Notes under the pieces: generated by a model
Databases searched by the model: none
The model's input: only the letters and a program-made list of their open reading frames with translations
What the model was told of the DNA's origin: nothing
Origin: JANNSX01 sp963741525
Lineage (GTDB): Bacteria > Pseudomonadota > Alphaproteobacteria > Rhizobiales > Hyphomicrobiaceae
Assembly: GCA_963741525.1 (NCBI GenBank)
Contig: CAVUIW010000002.1
Span: 62,001 to 126,000, forward strand
DNA: 64,000 nucleotides
Direction: 5' to 3'
Part shown: piece by piece, positions 44,773 to 54,841 of the stretch
Position numbering within the stretch: the first letter of the stretch is position 1
How the letters are laid out: the number at the start of each line of letters is the position of its first letter
Made by a program: the position numbers and the translations under genes

Positions 44773-44865
44773 GAAAAGCCAAGTAAGGGCGGCACGAAAT
44801 CAGCCGCGTCGAAACGATGGTTCGTTACGGACCGCCAACAAGAAACGTCAGAATGGGAAGTCGAC

Positions 44866-45684
44866 ATGCGGCGCAATCTGAAGTCTCGCAAGCCCAGGGA
44901 GCAGAATCTCAAAGTCGCGGGGCTTGCCGAGCCGATCGTCGTGAAGCGTCATCCGGGCGCGCGGCGGTTGACGCTGCGTGTCTCGCACACGCGGCGCGAG
45001 ATCGTTCTCACGATGCCGAGCTTCTCCAACCTGTCGGAGGCCGGCCGCTTCGTCTCGGAACATATGGGTTGGCTGAAGCGGCGCCTCGAAGCCGTGCCGC
45101 AGCCTGTCGCCTTCGCGAACGGTATTGTATTGCCGTACAAAGGTGATCCGCACCTCGTCTGTTTTCTAGGCCCGACACGGCATCGCCGCGTCGCCTGGAT
45201 CGAAGGGACGCGCGCGGCCAAGGAAGCGCAACGTTTCGCCGACGAGGAGGGAATTCCGCCGTCGCGCCGCCGTCCGCTCGACCGCTATCTACCGGTGATC
45301 TACGTGACGGGCGAGGAGGCGCACGCGCCGCGCCGGCTGCGCGATTGGCTGACCGAGCGGGCCCGCGAGACGCTGGTCGCCCGCGTCGCCTTCCATGCCG
45401 AGCGGCTCTCGCTGAAACCGCGCCGGATCGTCATCCGCGACCAGTCGAGCCGCTGGGGTTCCTGCTCATCCTCGCGGGTACTGTCATTCTCCTGGAGGCT
45501 GGTGCTGGCACCGCCGCCGATCCTCGACTATGTGGCGGCCCACGAGGTGGCGCATCTCAAAGAGATGAACCACGGGCCCCGGTTCTGGCAGACGGTCGAG
45601 CGCACCTTGCCGCGCATGGAGGAGGCCCGCCTCTGGCTGCACCGCAACGGCGTCGAGCTGCACCGCTACGGGCCGGGGGAGTAG
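44866..45684 (+). CDS. YgjP-like (DUF45) M48-type metallopeptidase
   Basis: The ATG at 44866 gives 272 residues. The C-terminal half carries SSRWGSCSSSRVLSFSWRLV and the zinc motif VAAHEVAHLKEMNHGPRFW (HExxH plus a downstream His), as in the YgjP/DUF45 family. The N-terminus has IVVKRHPGARRLTLRVSHTR. Family members are thought to be zinc peptidases or nuclease-linked proteins; in restriction systems similar domains occur, but none is nearby. Not part of an obvious operon. Confidence 0.85.
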   Translation: MRRNLKSRKPREQNLKVAGLAEPIVVKRHPGARRLTLRVSHTRREIVLTMPSFSNLSEAGRFVSEHMGWLKRRLEAVPQPVAFANGIVLPYKGDPHLVCFLGPTRHRRVAWIEGTRAAKEAQRFADEEGIPPSRRRPLDRYLPVIYVTGEEAHAPRRLRDWLTERARETLVARVAFHAERLSLKPRRIVIRDQSSRWGSCSSSRVLSFSWRLVLAPPPILDYVAAHEVAHLKEMNHGPRFWQTVERTLPRMEEARLWLHRNGVELHRYGPGE

Positions 45685-45735
45685 AGTGCTTCCGGCGGCA
45701 TGGTGGCCGGTTCGGCGTGAGAACGTGCGGCAAGC

Positions 45736-47778
45736 CTACCAGAGGCTGTTGAACAGCTCGGCCAGCGGGTTCGAGGTATCGGGCGGCTGAGCTTGAGGAG
45801 CCAGCGCCAGCTCTTTGCGTGGCGCCACCATTTCCCTCCGCGACACATCTTCCCCACGCGCCATCTCTTGCCCGAGCGGCTCCGGGCGCGTCCATGTGGG
45901 AAGCGGCTCGGTTGGGATGTTCGCGTGCGCCGCGAGCATCACCTCGCGCCAGATTTTGGCCGGCAGCCCGCCGCCCATCACCTTGCGCATCGGGCTATTG
46001 TCATCGTTGCCGACCCACACGCCCGCTGTCAGCGCCGACGAGTAGCCGATGAACCAGGCGTCGCGATAGGACTGGCTCGTGCCGGTTTTGCCGGCGAGAT
46101 CGAGACCGTCGATTTGGGCCCGCATCGCCGTGCCTTCGGTGATGACCGCGCGGAGCATGTCGTTCATTTCGCCGAGGACGTCCTCGCGGATGACCTGCCT
46201 CGGCTTTGCGGACTTATGGCGGTAGAGCACCTTGCCCCTGGCGGTGACGATCCGGCTGATGATGAAGGGCTCGGCTTTGCGTCCGCCATTGGCAAACGGC
46301 ACGAAGGCCGAGGTCAGCTCGAGCGGCGTTACGACGGCCGTGCCGAGCGCGAGGGAGGCATCGCGGCCGAGCTTCGAGGTGATGCCGAGCCGGCGCGCCG
46401 TCTTGATGACGGCGGCGGGCCCTGCCGCCAGCATCAGGCGGACGGCCGGTGTATTGATGGAATGAGCGAGCGCCTCGCGCATCGTGATCCGGCCGCGATA
46501 TTTGCCGTCGTGATTTTCGGGTTTCCAGGAGCCGACGCGGATCGGCGCATCGTTGATTTTGGCCTCTGGCGTCTCGCCGAGCTCGAGCGCCGTGAGGTAG
46601 ACGAAGGGTTTGAAGGCCGAGCCCGCTTGGCGCTTTGCCTTGACGGCGCGATTGAACGGGCTCGTCGCATAGTCGCGGCCGCCGACGAGGGCGCGGATCG
46701 CGCCCTTGCCGTCGAGGAGGACGACGGCCGCCTCGCTGGCGTCGAGCTTGCTGCCCTCGCCGGCCATGACGGTCTCGACCGCCTCGGCCGCCACCCGCTG
46801 TACATCCCGGTCGAGCGTCGTCTCGACGACGATGTGCTCGCCAGCCGGGGCGACGAGGTCAGGCAGTTGCTCGTAGATCCAATCGATCGCGTGACCCGCG
46901 CCGATCTCTGAAGCGAGTGTCGTCGTATCGCGCAGGCCCATCGACTTCTTCTTGGCCTTGCCGAGGAGATGGCGATCGAGCATGCCGGCGGCCGCCATGC
47001 CCACGAGTACATCCTCGGAGCGCTGGCGCGCGAGGTTGCGATCATTCGTCGGCGCAAAGCGGCTCGGCGCCTTGAGCAGCCCGGCGATCAAGGCCGACTG
47101 GCGGAGCGTCAGTTCCTCTGGCTGCTTGTCGAAATAGGTTTCCGACGCGGCGGCAATTCCGTAAGCGCCGGAGCCGAAGTAAACGCGGTTGAGGTAGAGC
47201 TCGAGAATCTCGTCCTTGGTCAGCCGCCATTCGAGCGCGAGTGCGATCAGCGCCTCGTCGACTTTTCTGGCGAGTGTGCGATCGGGCGACAGGTAGAGGT
47301 TTTTCGCGAGCTGCTGGGTGATCGTCGAGCCGCCCTGGACGACGGCACCGGCCCGCCAGTTCGTGGTGATGGCGCGCGCAAGGCCGATCGGATCGACACC
47401 GAGGTGATAGTAGAAACGGCGATCTTCGGTCGCGAGCACGGCATCGATCAGATGTTGTGGCATCCCGGCGATAGCGACATAGCGGGCGGTCGCGCCACGC
47501 GAGGCGAGCAGCGTGCCGTCGGAAGCCAGGATATCGATCCGCTGGGTATCGCCGGGGACGGTGCCAATGGCGGACAGATCGAGGGATTGCGCTTTGTGCG
47601 CGACGGCGAGGCCGAGCGGAACGAGCGCCAGCAACGGCAGCACGAGGAGAGCCGCAGCGGCCCGCCGCCAGACCGGCCGCTTGCGAGCCCGGCCACGACG
47701 CGCATTCGTGGTGCGCGATTTGCCGGACGCGCCGGTCCGCTTCACGGCGGAGGGTTTCCGCCTGCGCGAGCTACTCAT
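45736..47778 (-). CDS. Class A penicillin-binding protein (PBP1-type)
   Basis: The ATG at 47778 gives 680 residues: a basic N-terminus, one membrane segment (RAAAALLVLPLLALVPLGLA), a glycosyltransferase domain with the catalytic Glu in LATEDRRFYYHLGVDP and GGSTITQQLAKNL, and a transpeptidase with SxxK as SAFK (AGSAFKPFVYL), SIN (AHSINTPAVR) and KTG (LAGKTGTSQSY). It polymerises and crosslinks peptidoglycan in the periplasm. A TTG at 47793 is a weaker alternative start. The tail is Pro- and Glu-rich. Confidence 0.93.
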   Translation of the reverse strand: MSSSRRRKPSAVKRTGASGKSRTTNARRGRARKRPVWRRAAAALLVLPLLALVPLGLAVAHKAQSLDLSAIGTVPGDTQRIDILASDGTLLASRGATARYVAIAGMPQHLIDAVLATEDRRFYYHLGVDPIGLARAITTNWRAGAVVQGGSTITQQLAKNLYLSPDRTLARKVDEALIALALEWRLTKDEILELYLNRVYFGSGAYGIAAASETYFDKQPEELTLRQSALIAGLLKAPSRFAPTNDRNLARQRSEDVLVGMAAAGMLDRHLLGKAKKKSMGLRDTTTLASEIGAGHAIDWIYEQLPDLVAPAGEHIVVETTLDRDVQRVAAEAVETVMAGEGSKLDASEAAVVLLDGKGAIRALVGGRDYATSPFNRAVKAKRQAGSAFKPFVYLTALELGETPEAKINDAPIRVGSWKPENHDGKYRGRITMREALAHSINTPAVRLMLAAGPAAVIKTARRLGITSKLGRDASLALGTAVVTPLELTSAFVPFANGGRKAEPFIISRIVTARGKVLYRHKSAKPRQVIREDVLGEMNDMLRAVITEGTAMRAQIDGLDLAGKTGTSQSYRDAWFIGYSSALTAGVWVGNDDNSPMRKVMGGGLPAKIWREVMLAAHANIPTEPLPTWTRPEPLGQEMARGEDVSRREMVAPRKELALAPQAQPPDTSNPLAELFNSLW

Positions 47779-47873
47779 CGACCTGCCAACCAACCGGACA
47801 ACGCAACGCGCCGCTCCCCGCGACGTGCCCGAACGCTAAGCGCTCATGCTTAACGGCGCGTAAATTTGGCCGG

Positions 47874-49535
47874 CTACGGGTTCTTGTAGCGATTGCGCAG
47901 CGTCTGATCGACCTTGTCGAGGAGCCCGGAGGCGGCGATGCCCGACTGGAGTCCGACACCGGTGTTGACCGTCACGGGCGGCGGCCTGATGACAACCGGA
48001 GCTACGGGAACCGTCATCTGCTGGCTCGCCTTTTCGATGGTGGCGAGGCGGTTCGAGATGACGCTCAAGTCGCCCGAATTGTTGAGGCGCCATTCGTCGA
48101 TCGCGGTCGAGAGCGTCTGCTGGGCGTGTCCGAGTGCAACGAGCGCCTTGCGGATCTGCTCCAATTCGTTGTCCAGCGTCTGGTGGATGTTGAGCACACT
48201 GTCGCCCTGGCCCGCGAGCAACTCCTCGAAGGAGCGAATTCGCTCGATGGTTTCAGGATCGTAGCCGCCACCGCCAGCGAGCTGGATGCCGCCGACGCGC
48301 TCGACGAGGGTGCGGGTCTGGCCTTCGAGCAGGCGCTCGACCGACTTCATGCGGTCACCGACGAGGCCCTCGATCCGCTGCATGTCGAGACGTTGCGCAT
48401 CCATGTTCTTCTGGACGACCTTGACGTGCTCGTCGAGGAGCGAATGGACGCTCGAGCCGTCGAGCGGGTCGCCCGTCATCAGGTCCTCGACGAGGGTCAG
48501 CCGCTCGCCGAGCTTGCCGATGCCCTGGGTCATCGAGGTGAGCTGCGTTTCGAGCAACTTCTCGAAGGTCTTGAAGCGCTCGACGAGGCCGGTATCGATC
48601 CGCTGCATGGCGGCGATGCGCTCGTCCATGGCGGCGGTCGACTGGTTGTTGCTCTGAGCCGGCAGTCCTTCCGTCAACATACGTTGGAGGGCGGCGATGT
48701 CGGTGCGCTGGGCCGTCACGGCCTCGGCGATCGAGCGCACGCGCTCGGCGACCGAATAGCGGTCACCGGCGATAGACATGTCGCCAGTGAATGCGGAAAC
48801 CGCGCGCTCGAGTTGGCTCAAGCGCAGATCGATGGCGTTCTGAACCGAGATGCCCTGGCTCGCCTGGCTCGTCTTGATGTCGGCGGCGAGCAGCCGCACT
48901 TCGCGCATTTCGCTGGTGTAACGCTCCATGGCCGAGCGCATCTCGAGCATAGGGTCGGGCGCCGCCTCGAGATCGCCGGCGGAATGCTTGCGGATCAGCC
49001 GCACGGCGCGCGAGCGGGGATCGTATTTGAGCAGTGCATCGAGCACGTCGCGCACGCCCGTCGCCTTCTCGTCGCGATGGCTGGCGCCGGCGGCGGCCAG
49101 GAACATGACGGTGTTGAAATCGCGCGACGCCTTGAGCTGGCCGAGCTGGACATTGTTCTCGACGGGTATCTCGCTGGCGAGAACCTGCGCGCTCTCGCGC
49201 CGCAGCGCCTCGACGTGGATGCCGCGATCCTCGAGCACGGCGGCGGCGGGCAGCACCCGCGCCATCGCATGCACGAGATGCTCGAGCATGACCTCACGGG
49301 CGCCGTGCGCGCGGGCGACCTCGTGGGCGTGATGGCAGCATGCCAGCACGATATCGTCCTCGTTGAGATAGGCCGGGCGGTAGGTCATGGCTGTCCGCTT
49401 GGCGATGCCGGCGCCGATCGGGTAGACGGGCGCATCGAACTCGGTGGCGTCCAGCGTGGGATTGGTCAGATCGAAACCACGATGGGCATTGCGGGTGTTC
49501 GGCAGGGAGACGCCAAACTCTTCGACTTTGCTCAC
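47874..49535 (-). CDS. Clp-N-like domain protein with long helical region
   Basis: A GTG at 49535 preceded by GGAGTG gives 553 residues. Residues about 50-150 resemble a Clp N-terminal domain: YLNEDDIVLACCHHAHEVAR, MLEHLVHAMARVLP and LEDRGIHVEALRRESAQVLA. The rest is mostly amphipathic helix, likely coiled coil, with repeated patterns (RYSVAERVRSIAEAVTAQRT, DRMKSVERLLEGQTRTL). A short Pro/Val-rich tail ends LLDKVDQTLRNRYKNP. No membrane segment is clear. It may be a structural or adaptor protein; it lies next to the PBP gene, 96 bases upstream of it on the same strand. Function unknown. Confidence 0.65.
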   Translation of the reverse strand: MSKVEEFGVSLPNTRNAHRGFDLTNPTLDATEFDAPVYPIGAGIAKRTAMTYRPAYLNEDDIVLACCHHAHEVARAHGAREVMLEHLVHAMARVLPAAAVLEDRGIHVEALRRESAQVLASEIPVENNVQLGQLKASRDFNTVMFLAAAGASHRDEKATGVRDVLDALLKYDPRSRAVRLIRKHSAGDLEAAPDPMLEMRSAMERYTSEMREVRLLAADIKTSQASQGISVQNAIDLRLSQLERAVSAFTGDMSIAGDRYSVAERVRSIAEAVTAQRTDIAALQRMLTEGLPAQSNNQSTAAMDERIAAMQRIDTGLVERFKTFEKLLETQLTSMTQGIGKLGERLTLVEDLMTGDPLDGSSVHSLLDEHVKVVQKNMDAQRLDMQRIEGLVGDRMKSVERLLEGQTRTLVERVGGIQLAGGGGYDPETIERIRSFEELLAGQGDSVLNIHQTLDNELEQIRKALVALGHAQQTLSTAIDEWRLNNSGDLSVISNRLATIEKASQQMTVPVAPVVIRPPPVTVNTGVGLQSGIAASGLLDKVDQTLRNRYKNP

Positions 49536-49768
49536 TAGAGGCACTCCTTCACGCCGAACGAAACCCCGCCCCGCCCTCCAGCCCCCTGGTGGCCGGACCC
49601 TAGCGGAGGAACGGGTGCAAGGGAACACCCTTGCCGTCCTGGGAACCTGAGTAAATCCGCCAACGTGTTAATCTATTTGGCGAAATTGCGATGATGTCGC
49701 GGCAAGCGTGATCGCCCGCCCCCTCGGCCCAGAGCGGCTTGCATAGCATGTTTCGGGAGCCGCGGTAT

Positions 49769-49796
49769 GGCCGGTAGCGCGCCATGGCTACCGGCC
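49769..49796 (-). terminator. Stem-loop after the M24 peptidase gene
   Basis: GGCCGGTAGC and GCTACCGGCC pair perfectly (10 bases) around an eight-base loop, 13 bases after the stop codon of the peptidase gene. No U-run follows on either strand, so it may act as a weak terminator or protect the 3' end. Confidence 0.4.
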
Positions 49797-49809
49797 AGAG
49801 TAAACGTGA

Positions 49810-51031
49810 TCAATCCCACCATTTGGTTGGGCAGGACCGCGTCAATATCTCGTTGCCCTTCTTCTTGATGATGACGTCCTGCTCGAAATTGGCGGCGCCG
49901 ATCCTGGCCCGGCCGACCAGCGCCTCGATGCCCACGACCATGTTCTCCTTGAGAACCTCCTTGGCGCCTTTGACGAACCAGGGTCCGTCGATGCCAAGAC
50001 CGATGCTGTGGCCATAGCAGGGGAACTGGAGGCTGAAGGCGTTGCCGCCCTCTTCGGGCTTGCCGAGCGGGGAGGGGAGGCCATTGTCGGCGAGCCACTT
50101 GGCGCCGGCGTACCAGACCTCGCCGAAGGTCACGCCGGGCTTCGCCACCTCGATCATGTGATGGACGACGGCTGCCGATCCCTGCAGCAGCTCGAGCTGT
50201 CCGGCATTGGGCTTACCGCCCACGACCGTCGAGCGGGCGAAGTCGGTGTAGTAGCCATCGACCGGCCCCCACTGGTCGCAGTGGACAAGATCGCCCTTCT
50301 TGAGCTTGCGCTTGGAATTCCAGTGCGGCACGCCGGAGGAGCCGAAATAGTTGCCGGCATTGGGACCACTCGCGATCGCCACGTCTTGCTGCACACCGCC
50401 ATTGGCGCAGAGCACGCGCATGCCCTCGCCGACGATCTCGCCCTCCGTGCGGCCTTCCGCGATGGCGCCCATGGACGCCTTCATCCATTTGACGCCGACG
50501 GTGGCGGCATGCCGCATCATGTCGAGCTCGGCCTCGCTCTTGACCCACCGGAGCTGATCGATGACGTCGTCGGCGGGCGCGAATTTGAGCGCCTTGCCCG
50601 CGACCTTCTCCATGCGCTCGTAGGCGCTGTGCAGCAGCGAGTTCGCGGCCCGCAAGGCCGGCCTTGCCGCTGAGAAGCCCGCATTCCTTCATGGCATTCA
50701 CGGTCGCCTCGGCGATATCGAGCGAGACGCGCACGTCCTTGACGGCGATGCGGTCCTCCGGATCGTCGAGATAGTCGGTGACGAGGATCGGATCGCCATC
50801 GACCGGAAGCACGAGGGCGGCGTGGCCCCGGCTGACCCAGGGTCCGTCACCGGCGACGATGGGAAATAGCGAGTGGAAGTTCGTCAGGTAGTAGACATGG
50901 CCATAGGCCTCGACGGAATTGCCGCCGCGCGACCACACGACGAGGCCCTTGAGGCCGCGGTCGGCCGCGGCCTTGAGAGCCGCCCGCCGGCGCGACGCGA
51001 ACTCGCGTGGTGAAATGCCGTCCGTTGCCAT
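49810..51031 (-). pseudogene. M24 family (Xaa-Pro dipeptidase/creatinase-like) metallopeptidase, one frameshift
   Basis: The ATG at 51031 starts MATDGISPREFASRRRAAL. The creatinase N-terminal domain follows (GLKGLVVWSRGGNSVEAYGH, YYLTNFHSLFPIV). After GLAGREL, near 50655, one extra base (CTCGCTG) shifts the frame. The second part begins LLHSAYERMEKVAGKALKF and has the pita-bread metal sites: VHCDQWGPVDGYYTDFARS (two Asp), GHSIGLG (His), GIEAL and FEQD (two Glu). Corrected length is about 406 residues. Everything except the single shift looks intact, so a sequence error is a strong alternative. Confidence 0.82.
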
Positions 51032-51209
51032 GTGCGTTTTCCTCCCGATGCAGCTTATCGATGTTTTTTCGGCCGCTCGCCTGCGGTTAGCCCGGGCGGC
51101 AAACGGCGGCAACGAGTAATGCCACTCAGAAACATTCGGCAAGCACCAATTGCTCCTATGACCATGCATGCAGGACCGGGCTGCCATTCGGGAAGCGCGC
51201 TGGGACGGC

Positions 51210-52031
51210 TCATGCGATGTTTACAAAGCAACTCCCCAGCCTCTCGAACCGCGCTTCGACCATTGCGGGCTCCGCGATGTAGGTTCCCGGCGAGATCGAT
51301 CCGAGCGTGACGATGTCGCCGGCCGCGAGCGGCGTGCCGCGCGCCACCAGATGATTGGCGAGCCAGGCGAGCGAGATCAGTGGATGGCCGAGGATGTCGC
51401 GGACATGGCCCGCAAAGACTTGTTTGCCGTCGACGAGAATCTCTCCGGCGGCGGCGCCGGATGGATCGAGCGAAGCCGCCGGATGCTCAGGGCCGATAAC
51501 GGCGCCCGCCGAGTAGAAGTCGTCAGCGATATGCGTTTCCGCACCCACGGCGCGGACATCCGTGAAGCGGTGCTCGACGATTTCGATCGAGACGAAGACG
51601 GTGGCGATGCCTGGAACCACGCTGTCGCGGTCGTAGCCGCCGGTCTTGCCCGGCAACCCTGCGGCCATCCTGACGCCGACCTCGCACTCGACTCCGAGAT
51701 GCCGATAGCCGGCACGGGAGAGGGTTGCGCCGCTCGGATAGATGCGATTGGCGAACAGCGTTCCCGCACACGGAAAGTGAATGCCGAGCCGCTCCTGCAT
51801 CACCTTGGCCGTCGCGCCGACCTTGTAGCCGGCGGGTGCACCGAGGCCCTCGGCTATGAATGGCCGTGCGAGTTCCTGGATGGCATAGGCGACGTCGAGC
51901 GTGCGCGGGCGGCAGTCATCGGGAAGGCCGGCGATGGTGTCCGCGCAGTCGTTCCGCCGCAGACGCAGATCAGCGACAATGTGGGCGGCCTTGTCGATAG
52001 CGCTCGCGCTCAAGCTGCCATCAGATGCCAT
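51210..52031 (-). CDS. 2-keto-4-pentenoate hydratase / FAH-family protein
   Basis: The ATG at 52031 gives 273 residues with the family pattern: LDVAYAIQELARPFIAEGLG, GYKVGATAKVMQERLGI, ECEVGVRMAAGLPG (metal-site acidic residues in the E-x-E motif), VFVSIEIVEHRF and GEILVDGKQVFAG with HPLISLAWLANHL. Such enzymes hydrate or decarboxylate 2-oxo-dienoates in aromatic ring degradation. No other degradation genes are adjacent. It lies 37 bases after the flavoprotein gene on the same strand. Confidence 0.85.
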   Translation of the reverse strand: MASDGSLSASAIDKAAHIVADLRLRRNDCADTIAGLPDDCRPRTLDVAYAIQELARPFIAEGLGAPAGYKVGATAKVMQERLGIHFPCAGTLFANRIYPSGATLSRAGYRHLGVECEVGVRMAAGLPGKTGGYDRDSVVPGIATVFVSIEIVEHRFTDVRAVGAETHIADDFYSAGAVIGPEHPAASLDPSGAAAGEILVDGKQVFAGHVRDILGHPLISLAWLANHLVARGTPLAAGDIVTLGSISPGTYIAEPAMVEARFERLGSCFVNIA

Positions 52032-52068
52032 CGAACGTCTCCACCAAGCCAAGGGACTGACGATAATG

Positions 52069-53301
52069 CTACTCTGACCCACGTCGATGGGCGAGCCAGG
52101 CCATCGCCCCCTCAGCAGCGGCCACCCCCGTCGCCAGACACGCCTGCAGCAGATAGCCCCCTGTCGGTGCTTCCCAGTCGAGCATTTCGCCGGCGAGGAA
52201 GACGCCCGGGCGTTTTTTCAGCATCAGACGGCCGTCGAGTTCGTCGTGGCTGACGCCACCAGCGGTCGAGATTGCGCGCTCGAGGCCGAAAGGTTGCCCG
52301 AGTGTCAGCGGTACCGCCTTGACCGCGGCGGCGAGCGCGAATGGCTCGCTTGGGAGCGAGGCGCACATTTCGCGCAAAATGCCGATTGCAGCCGGTGTCA
52401 GGCCGGCCGATTTGCGGAGGCGATTGGCCAGGCTCTCCTTCGATCTTGCCTTCGCGAGCTTGGCGGCGAGCTGATCGAGAGAAAGATCAGGTCTGAGGTC
52501 GATCGTCACCTTCGCCGCGCCTTCACGTACAACGGCATCGCGCAGTCTGCCCGACAGCGCATAGATCGCGCCGCCCTCGATGCCGCGCGCCGTGATCATC
52601 GCCTCGCCCATCACGGTATAGCCGTCCAGCGCGATGCGGATGCGCTTCAGCGGCTGTCCGGCAAAGCGGCTGCGGAAAATCTCTGACCAGACAACCTCGA
52701 AACCCATGTTGGCAGGCGCGAGCGGCGTGACGGTTATGCCGTCTCTGGTAAGAAAGTCCGCAAATCCCCCATCCGAGCCGAGCCGCGGCCAGCTCGCGCC
52801 ACCAACCGCCAGGATCGCCGCGTGGTGCAGATGCTCGGCAGGCCCGTCGGGTGTCTCGAAGCAAAGCGCGCCGTCCGCGCCGAAGCCGATCCAGAGATGC
52901 CTGAGCCCCACCTCGACTCCGAGCTCGCGGAGGCGTGCGAGCCAGGCGCGCAACAGCGGTGACGCCTTCATGCGCTTGGGAAACACGCGCCCGCTCGAGC
53001 CGACGAAGGTCTCGGCGCCGAGCCCGTCGGCCCAGGCGCGCACGGCGTCTGGTGGGAAGGCGCCGAGAATGGGATCAAGCCAGGCGGACGCGGCGCCGTA
53101 CCGCGTCAGGAAGGTCGCGAGCGGCTCGGAGTGCGTGAGATTGAGTCCACCACGCCCGGCCATCAGCAGCTTGCGCCCGAGCGAGGGCATGCGGTCGTAG
53201 ATCGTGACGCGCTTGCCGGCCCTCGCCAGCACCTCGGCGGCCATCAGGCCCGCGGGGCCGCCGCCGATGATGGCGATGTTTCCGTACTTGGCATCGTTCA
53301 T
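52069..53301 (-). CDS. TIGR03862/HI0933-type flavoprotein
   Basis: The 410-residue protein begins with an FAD-binding Rossmann motif (IAIIGGGPAGLMAAEVLARA) and the family signature LGRKLLMAGRGGLNLTHSE. Further on it has VFPKRMKASPLLRAWLARL, LAVGGASWPRLGSDGGF and FLAGEMLDWEAPTGGYLLQA. This is the HI0933-like/YhiN group, subtype TIGR03862, whose substrate is unknown. It precedes the hydratase gene in a likely two-gene operon. Confidence 0.9.
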   Translation of the reverse strand: MNDAKYGNIAIIGGGPAGLMAAEVLARAGKRVTIYDRMPSLGRKLLMAGRGGLNLTHSEPLATFLTRYGAASAWLDPILGAFPPDAVRAWADGLGAETFVGSSGRVFPKRMKASPLLRAWLARLRELGVEVGLRHLWIGFGADGALCFETPDGPAEHLHHAAILAVGGASWPRLGSDGGFADFLTRDGITVTPLAPANMGFEVVWSEIFRSRFAGQPLKRIRIALDGYTVMGEAMITARGIEGGAIYALSGRLRDAVVREGAAKVTIDLRPDLSLDQLAAKLAKARSKESLANRLRKSAGLTPAAIGILREMCASLPSEPFALAAAVKAVPLTLGQPFGLERAISTAGGVSHDELDGRLMLKKRPGVFLAGEMLDWEAPTGGYLLQACLATGVAAAEGAMAWLAHRRGSE

Positions 53302-53379
53302 GCTAGTGGCCTATTCCACCGCCGCTCGACATTTGCAACCAATCGCTGGGCTGGATCGCCAAGGAACCCCTATCTTGTC

Positions 53380-53520
53380 ATGCCTGCGGAGGCAGGCATC
53401 CATCCAAGCTTGTTTGCTCCAGGTTAGCGCCGGGTGGCGAGCTCAAGTCTTCGCTGATGGCTGTTTGGATTCCGGCACATCATGGCGGAGCCATGCTCCG
53501 CATGGACGCCGGAATGACGG
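53380..53520. repeat. REP-like palindromes
   Basis: ATGCCTGC-GGAG-GCAGGCAT (53380-53399) forms a tight hairpin next to TTGTC. About 75 bases later ATTCCGGC and GCCGGAAT frame an inner GCGGAG/CTCCGC, followed by GACGGG. The pattern GTCATGCCTGCG...GGATTCCGGC...GCCGGAATGAC is a common class of intergenic repeat in alphaproteobacteria. Confidence 0.6.
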
Positions 53521-53596
53521 GTTTGAGATACCGCTCGAAAACCAAAGGCCCGAGACGATGCCGTCCCGGGCCTCCGCAGATCAGCTTCAAGCAGAC

Positions 53597-54751
53597 TCAC
53601 TCGTCCGTGAACGGGCCGATGACCAGCTGCTCGATCTTCATCCAGTTGGCGAGCTGGGCGTAGTTCAAGCCGACCGCCTTTAGATCATAAGTGATGACGG
53701 AAAGGGTCGGGCCGACGCAACCCTCCTTGCCTTCCTCGTCCTTCACCGTCCGGCAGTTGTCCTCGACGTCCTGGAAGTAGACGCGGCCGTAGATGCCGGG
53801 CTTCGTCTGGTCCTCGGTCGAGAAGAAGGCGTCGACCTCGGCATCGCTGTTCTCGCCGTCGAAGAAGGCTTCGTCCGCCTTCGCCTGGGTCTCGTTGAAG
53901 CGCAGGCTGTAGTCGTAGTAACCGGTATAGGGGATCGACTTGCCGTCGACCTGGGCCGTGCCCTCTTCCTCCGCGAAACGGATCGAGCCGGCGATCTTGT
54001 CGATCTGCGCCGCGTCGCCGACCTTGTAGGTGAGCTCGATGCCGGCGTTGTCGGTCAGCCAGTTGCCGAGCTCGTAGTCGTAGTCGAGGCTGCCGCGGAC
54101 CGTCGTGTCCGGCAGATAGCTGAAGGGGCCGGCGGCCAGCACCAGTCCGTCGAAGCCGAGTGGGTCGGCGTTCTTCACCTGGATGGTGATGACCTTGCCG
54201 TCGACGACGCGGGAGTAGGCCTTGGCGGCCTGGTTCTTCGCCTTGGCGAGCTGCTCCTTGATTTCCCACCAGCGCGTGACCTCGCGGCCCTTCAGAACGC
54301 CGCCGAAGTTGGCGGACGTCTTCGTACCCTTGACGATGTCGATGCGAAGCTTGCCGTTGCCGGGCAGATAACGGCCGGCCTCGTCGATCAACACGTCGCC
54401 GCGCAGGATGGCCACGTCCTTGGCGATCTTGGTGCGGTCTTTCGGATTGTTGACGTCGAACTTGACGCTGTAGGCGAGGCTCTTCTCGGGCGTGCGCTGG
54501 ATGGTGCCGGTCATGATCATGAGATCGGCGACTTTGAGGCCGTTGATCGTGTAGACATCGATGCCGGTGGCGCCACTGGCGCGCCGCGAGCCGAAATCGG
54601 CGACGATCTGGCCGGTCACCCGGTTCTGCCCCTCGGTGATCGGCTGTAAGCCGGGACTGGTCTGGGCGTTGGCGGGAAAGGTCGAGATGGCGAGCAAAGC
54701 AGCAACACCAGCTGCCTTCGGCAACCGGTACGACGACAACGGATAGGTCAT
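53597..54751 (-). CDS. Secreted hypothetical protein
   Basis: The ATG at 54751 has GGAG seven bases upstream; a TTG at 54766 is less likely. The 384-residue product has a signal peptide (GVAALLAISTFPANAQ, cleavage after AQ or ANA). The mature part is acidic and beta-rich, for example GATGIDVYTINGLKVADLMI, VITIQVKNADPLGFDGLVLA and RGSLDYDYELGNWLTDNAGI, ending MKIEQLVIGPFTDE. It is probably periplasmic or outer-membrane associated. I do not recognise the family. It stands alone. Confidence 0.7.
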   Translation of the reverse strand: MTYPLSSYRLPKAAGVAALLAISTFPANAQTSPGLQPITEGQNRVTGQIVADFGSRRASGATGIDVYTINGLKVADLMIMTGTIQRTPEKSLAYSVKFDVNNPKDRTKIAKDVAILRGDVLIDEAGRYLPGNGKLRIDIVKGTKTSANFGGVLKGREVTRWWEIKEQLAKAKNQAAKAYSRVVDGKVITIQVKNADPLGFDGLVLAAGPFSYLPDTTVRGSLDYDYELGNWLTDNAGIELTYKVGDAAQIDKIAGSIRFAEEEGTAQVDGKSIPYTGYYDYSLRFNETQAKADEAFFDGENSDAEVDAFFSTEDQTKPGIYGRVYFQDVEDNCRTVKDEEGKEGCVGPTLSVITYDLKAVGLNYAQLANWMKIEQLVIGPFTDE

Positions 54752-54841
54752 GGGAATCTCCGTCAAGCGGTCAGCGGCATCGGGCCGCCCGCGCCGCGAT
54801 AGATGGTGTGCGCTGACGGCTTTGTGAAGGGAGGCACCGGT

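Noticed and set aside
48126..49538. A 470-residue frame opposite the Clp-N-like gene
   Set aside because: It is an antisense shadow of a gene with a clear start, ribosome binding site and domain pattern.
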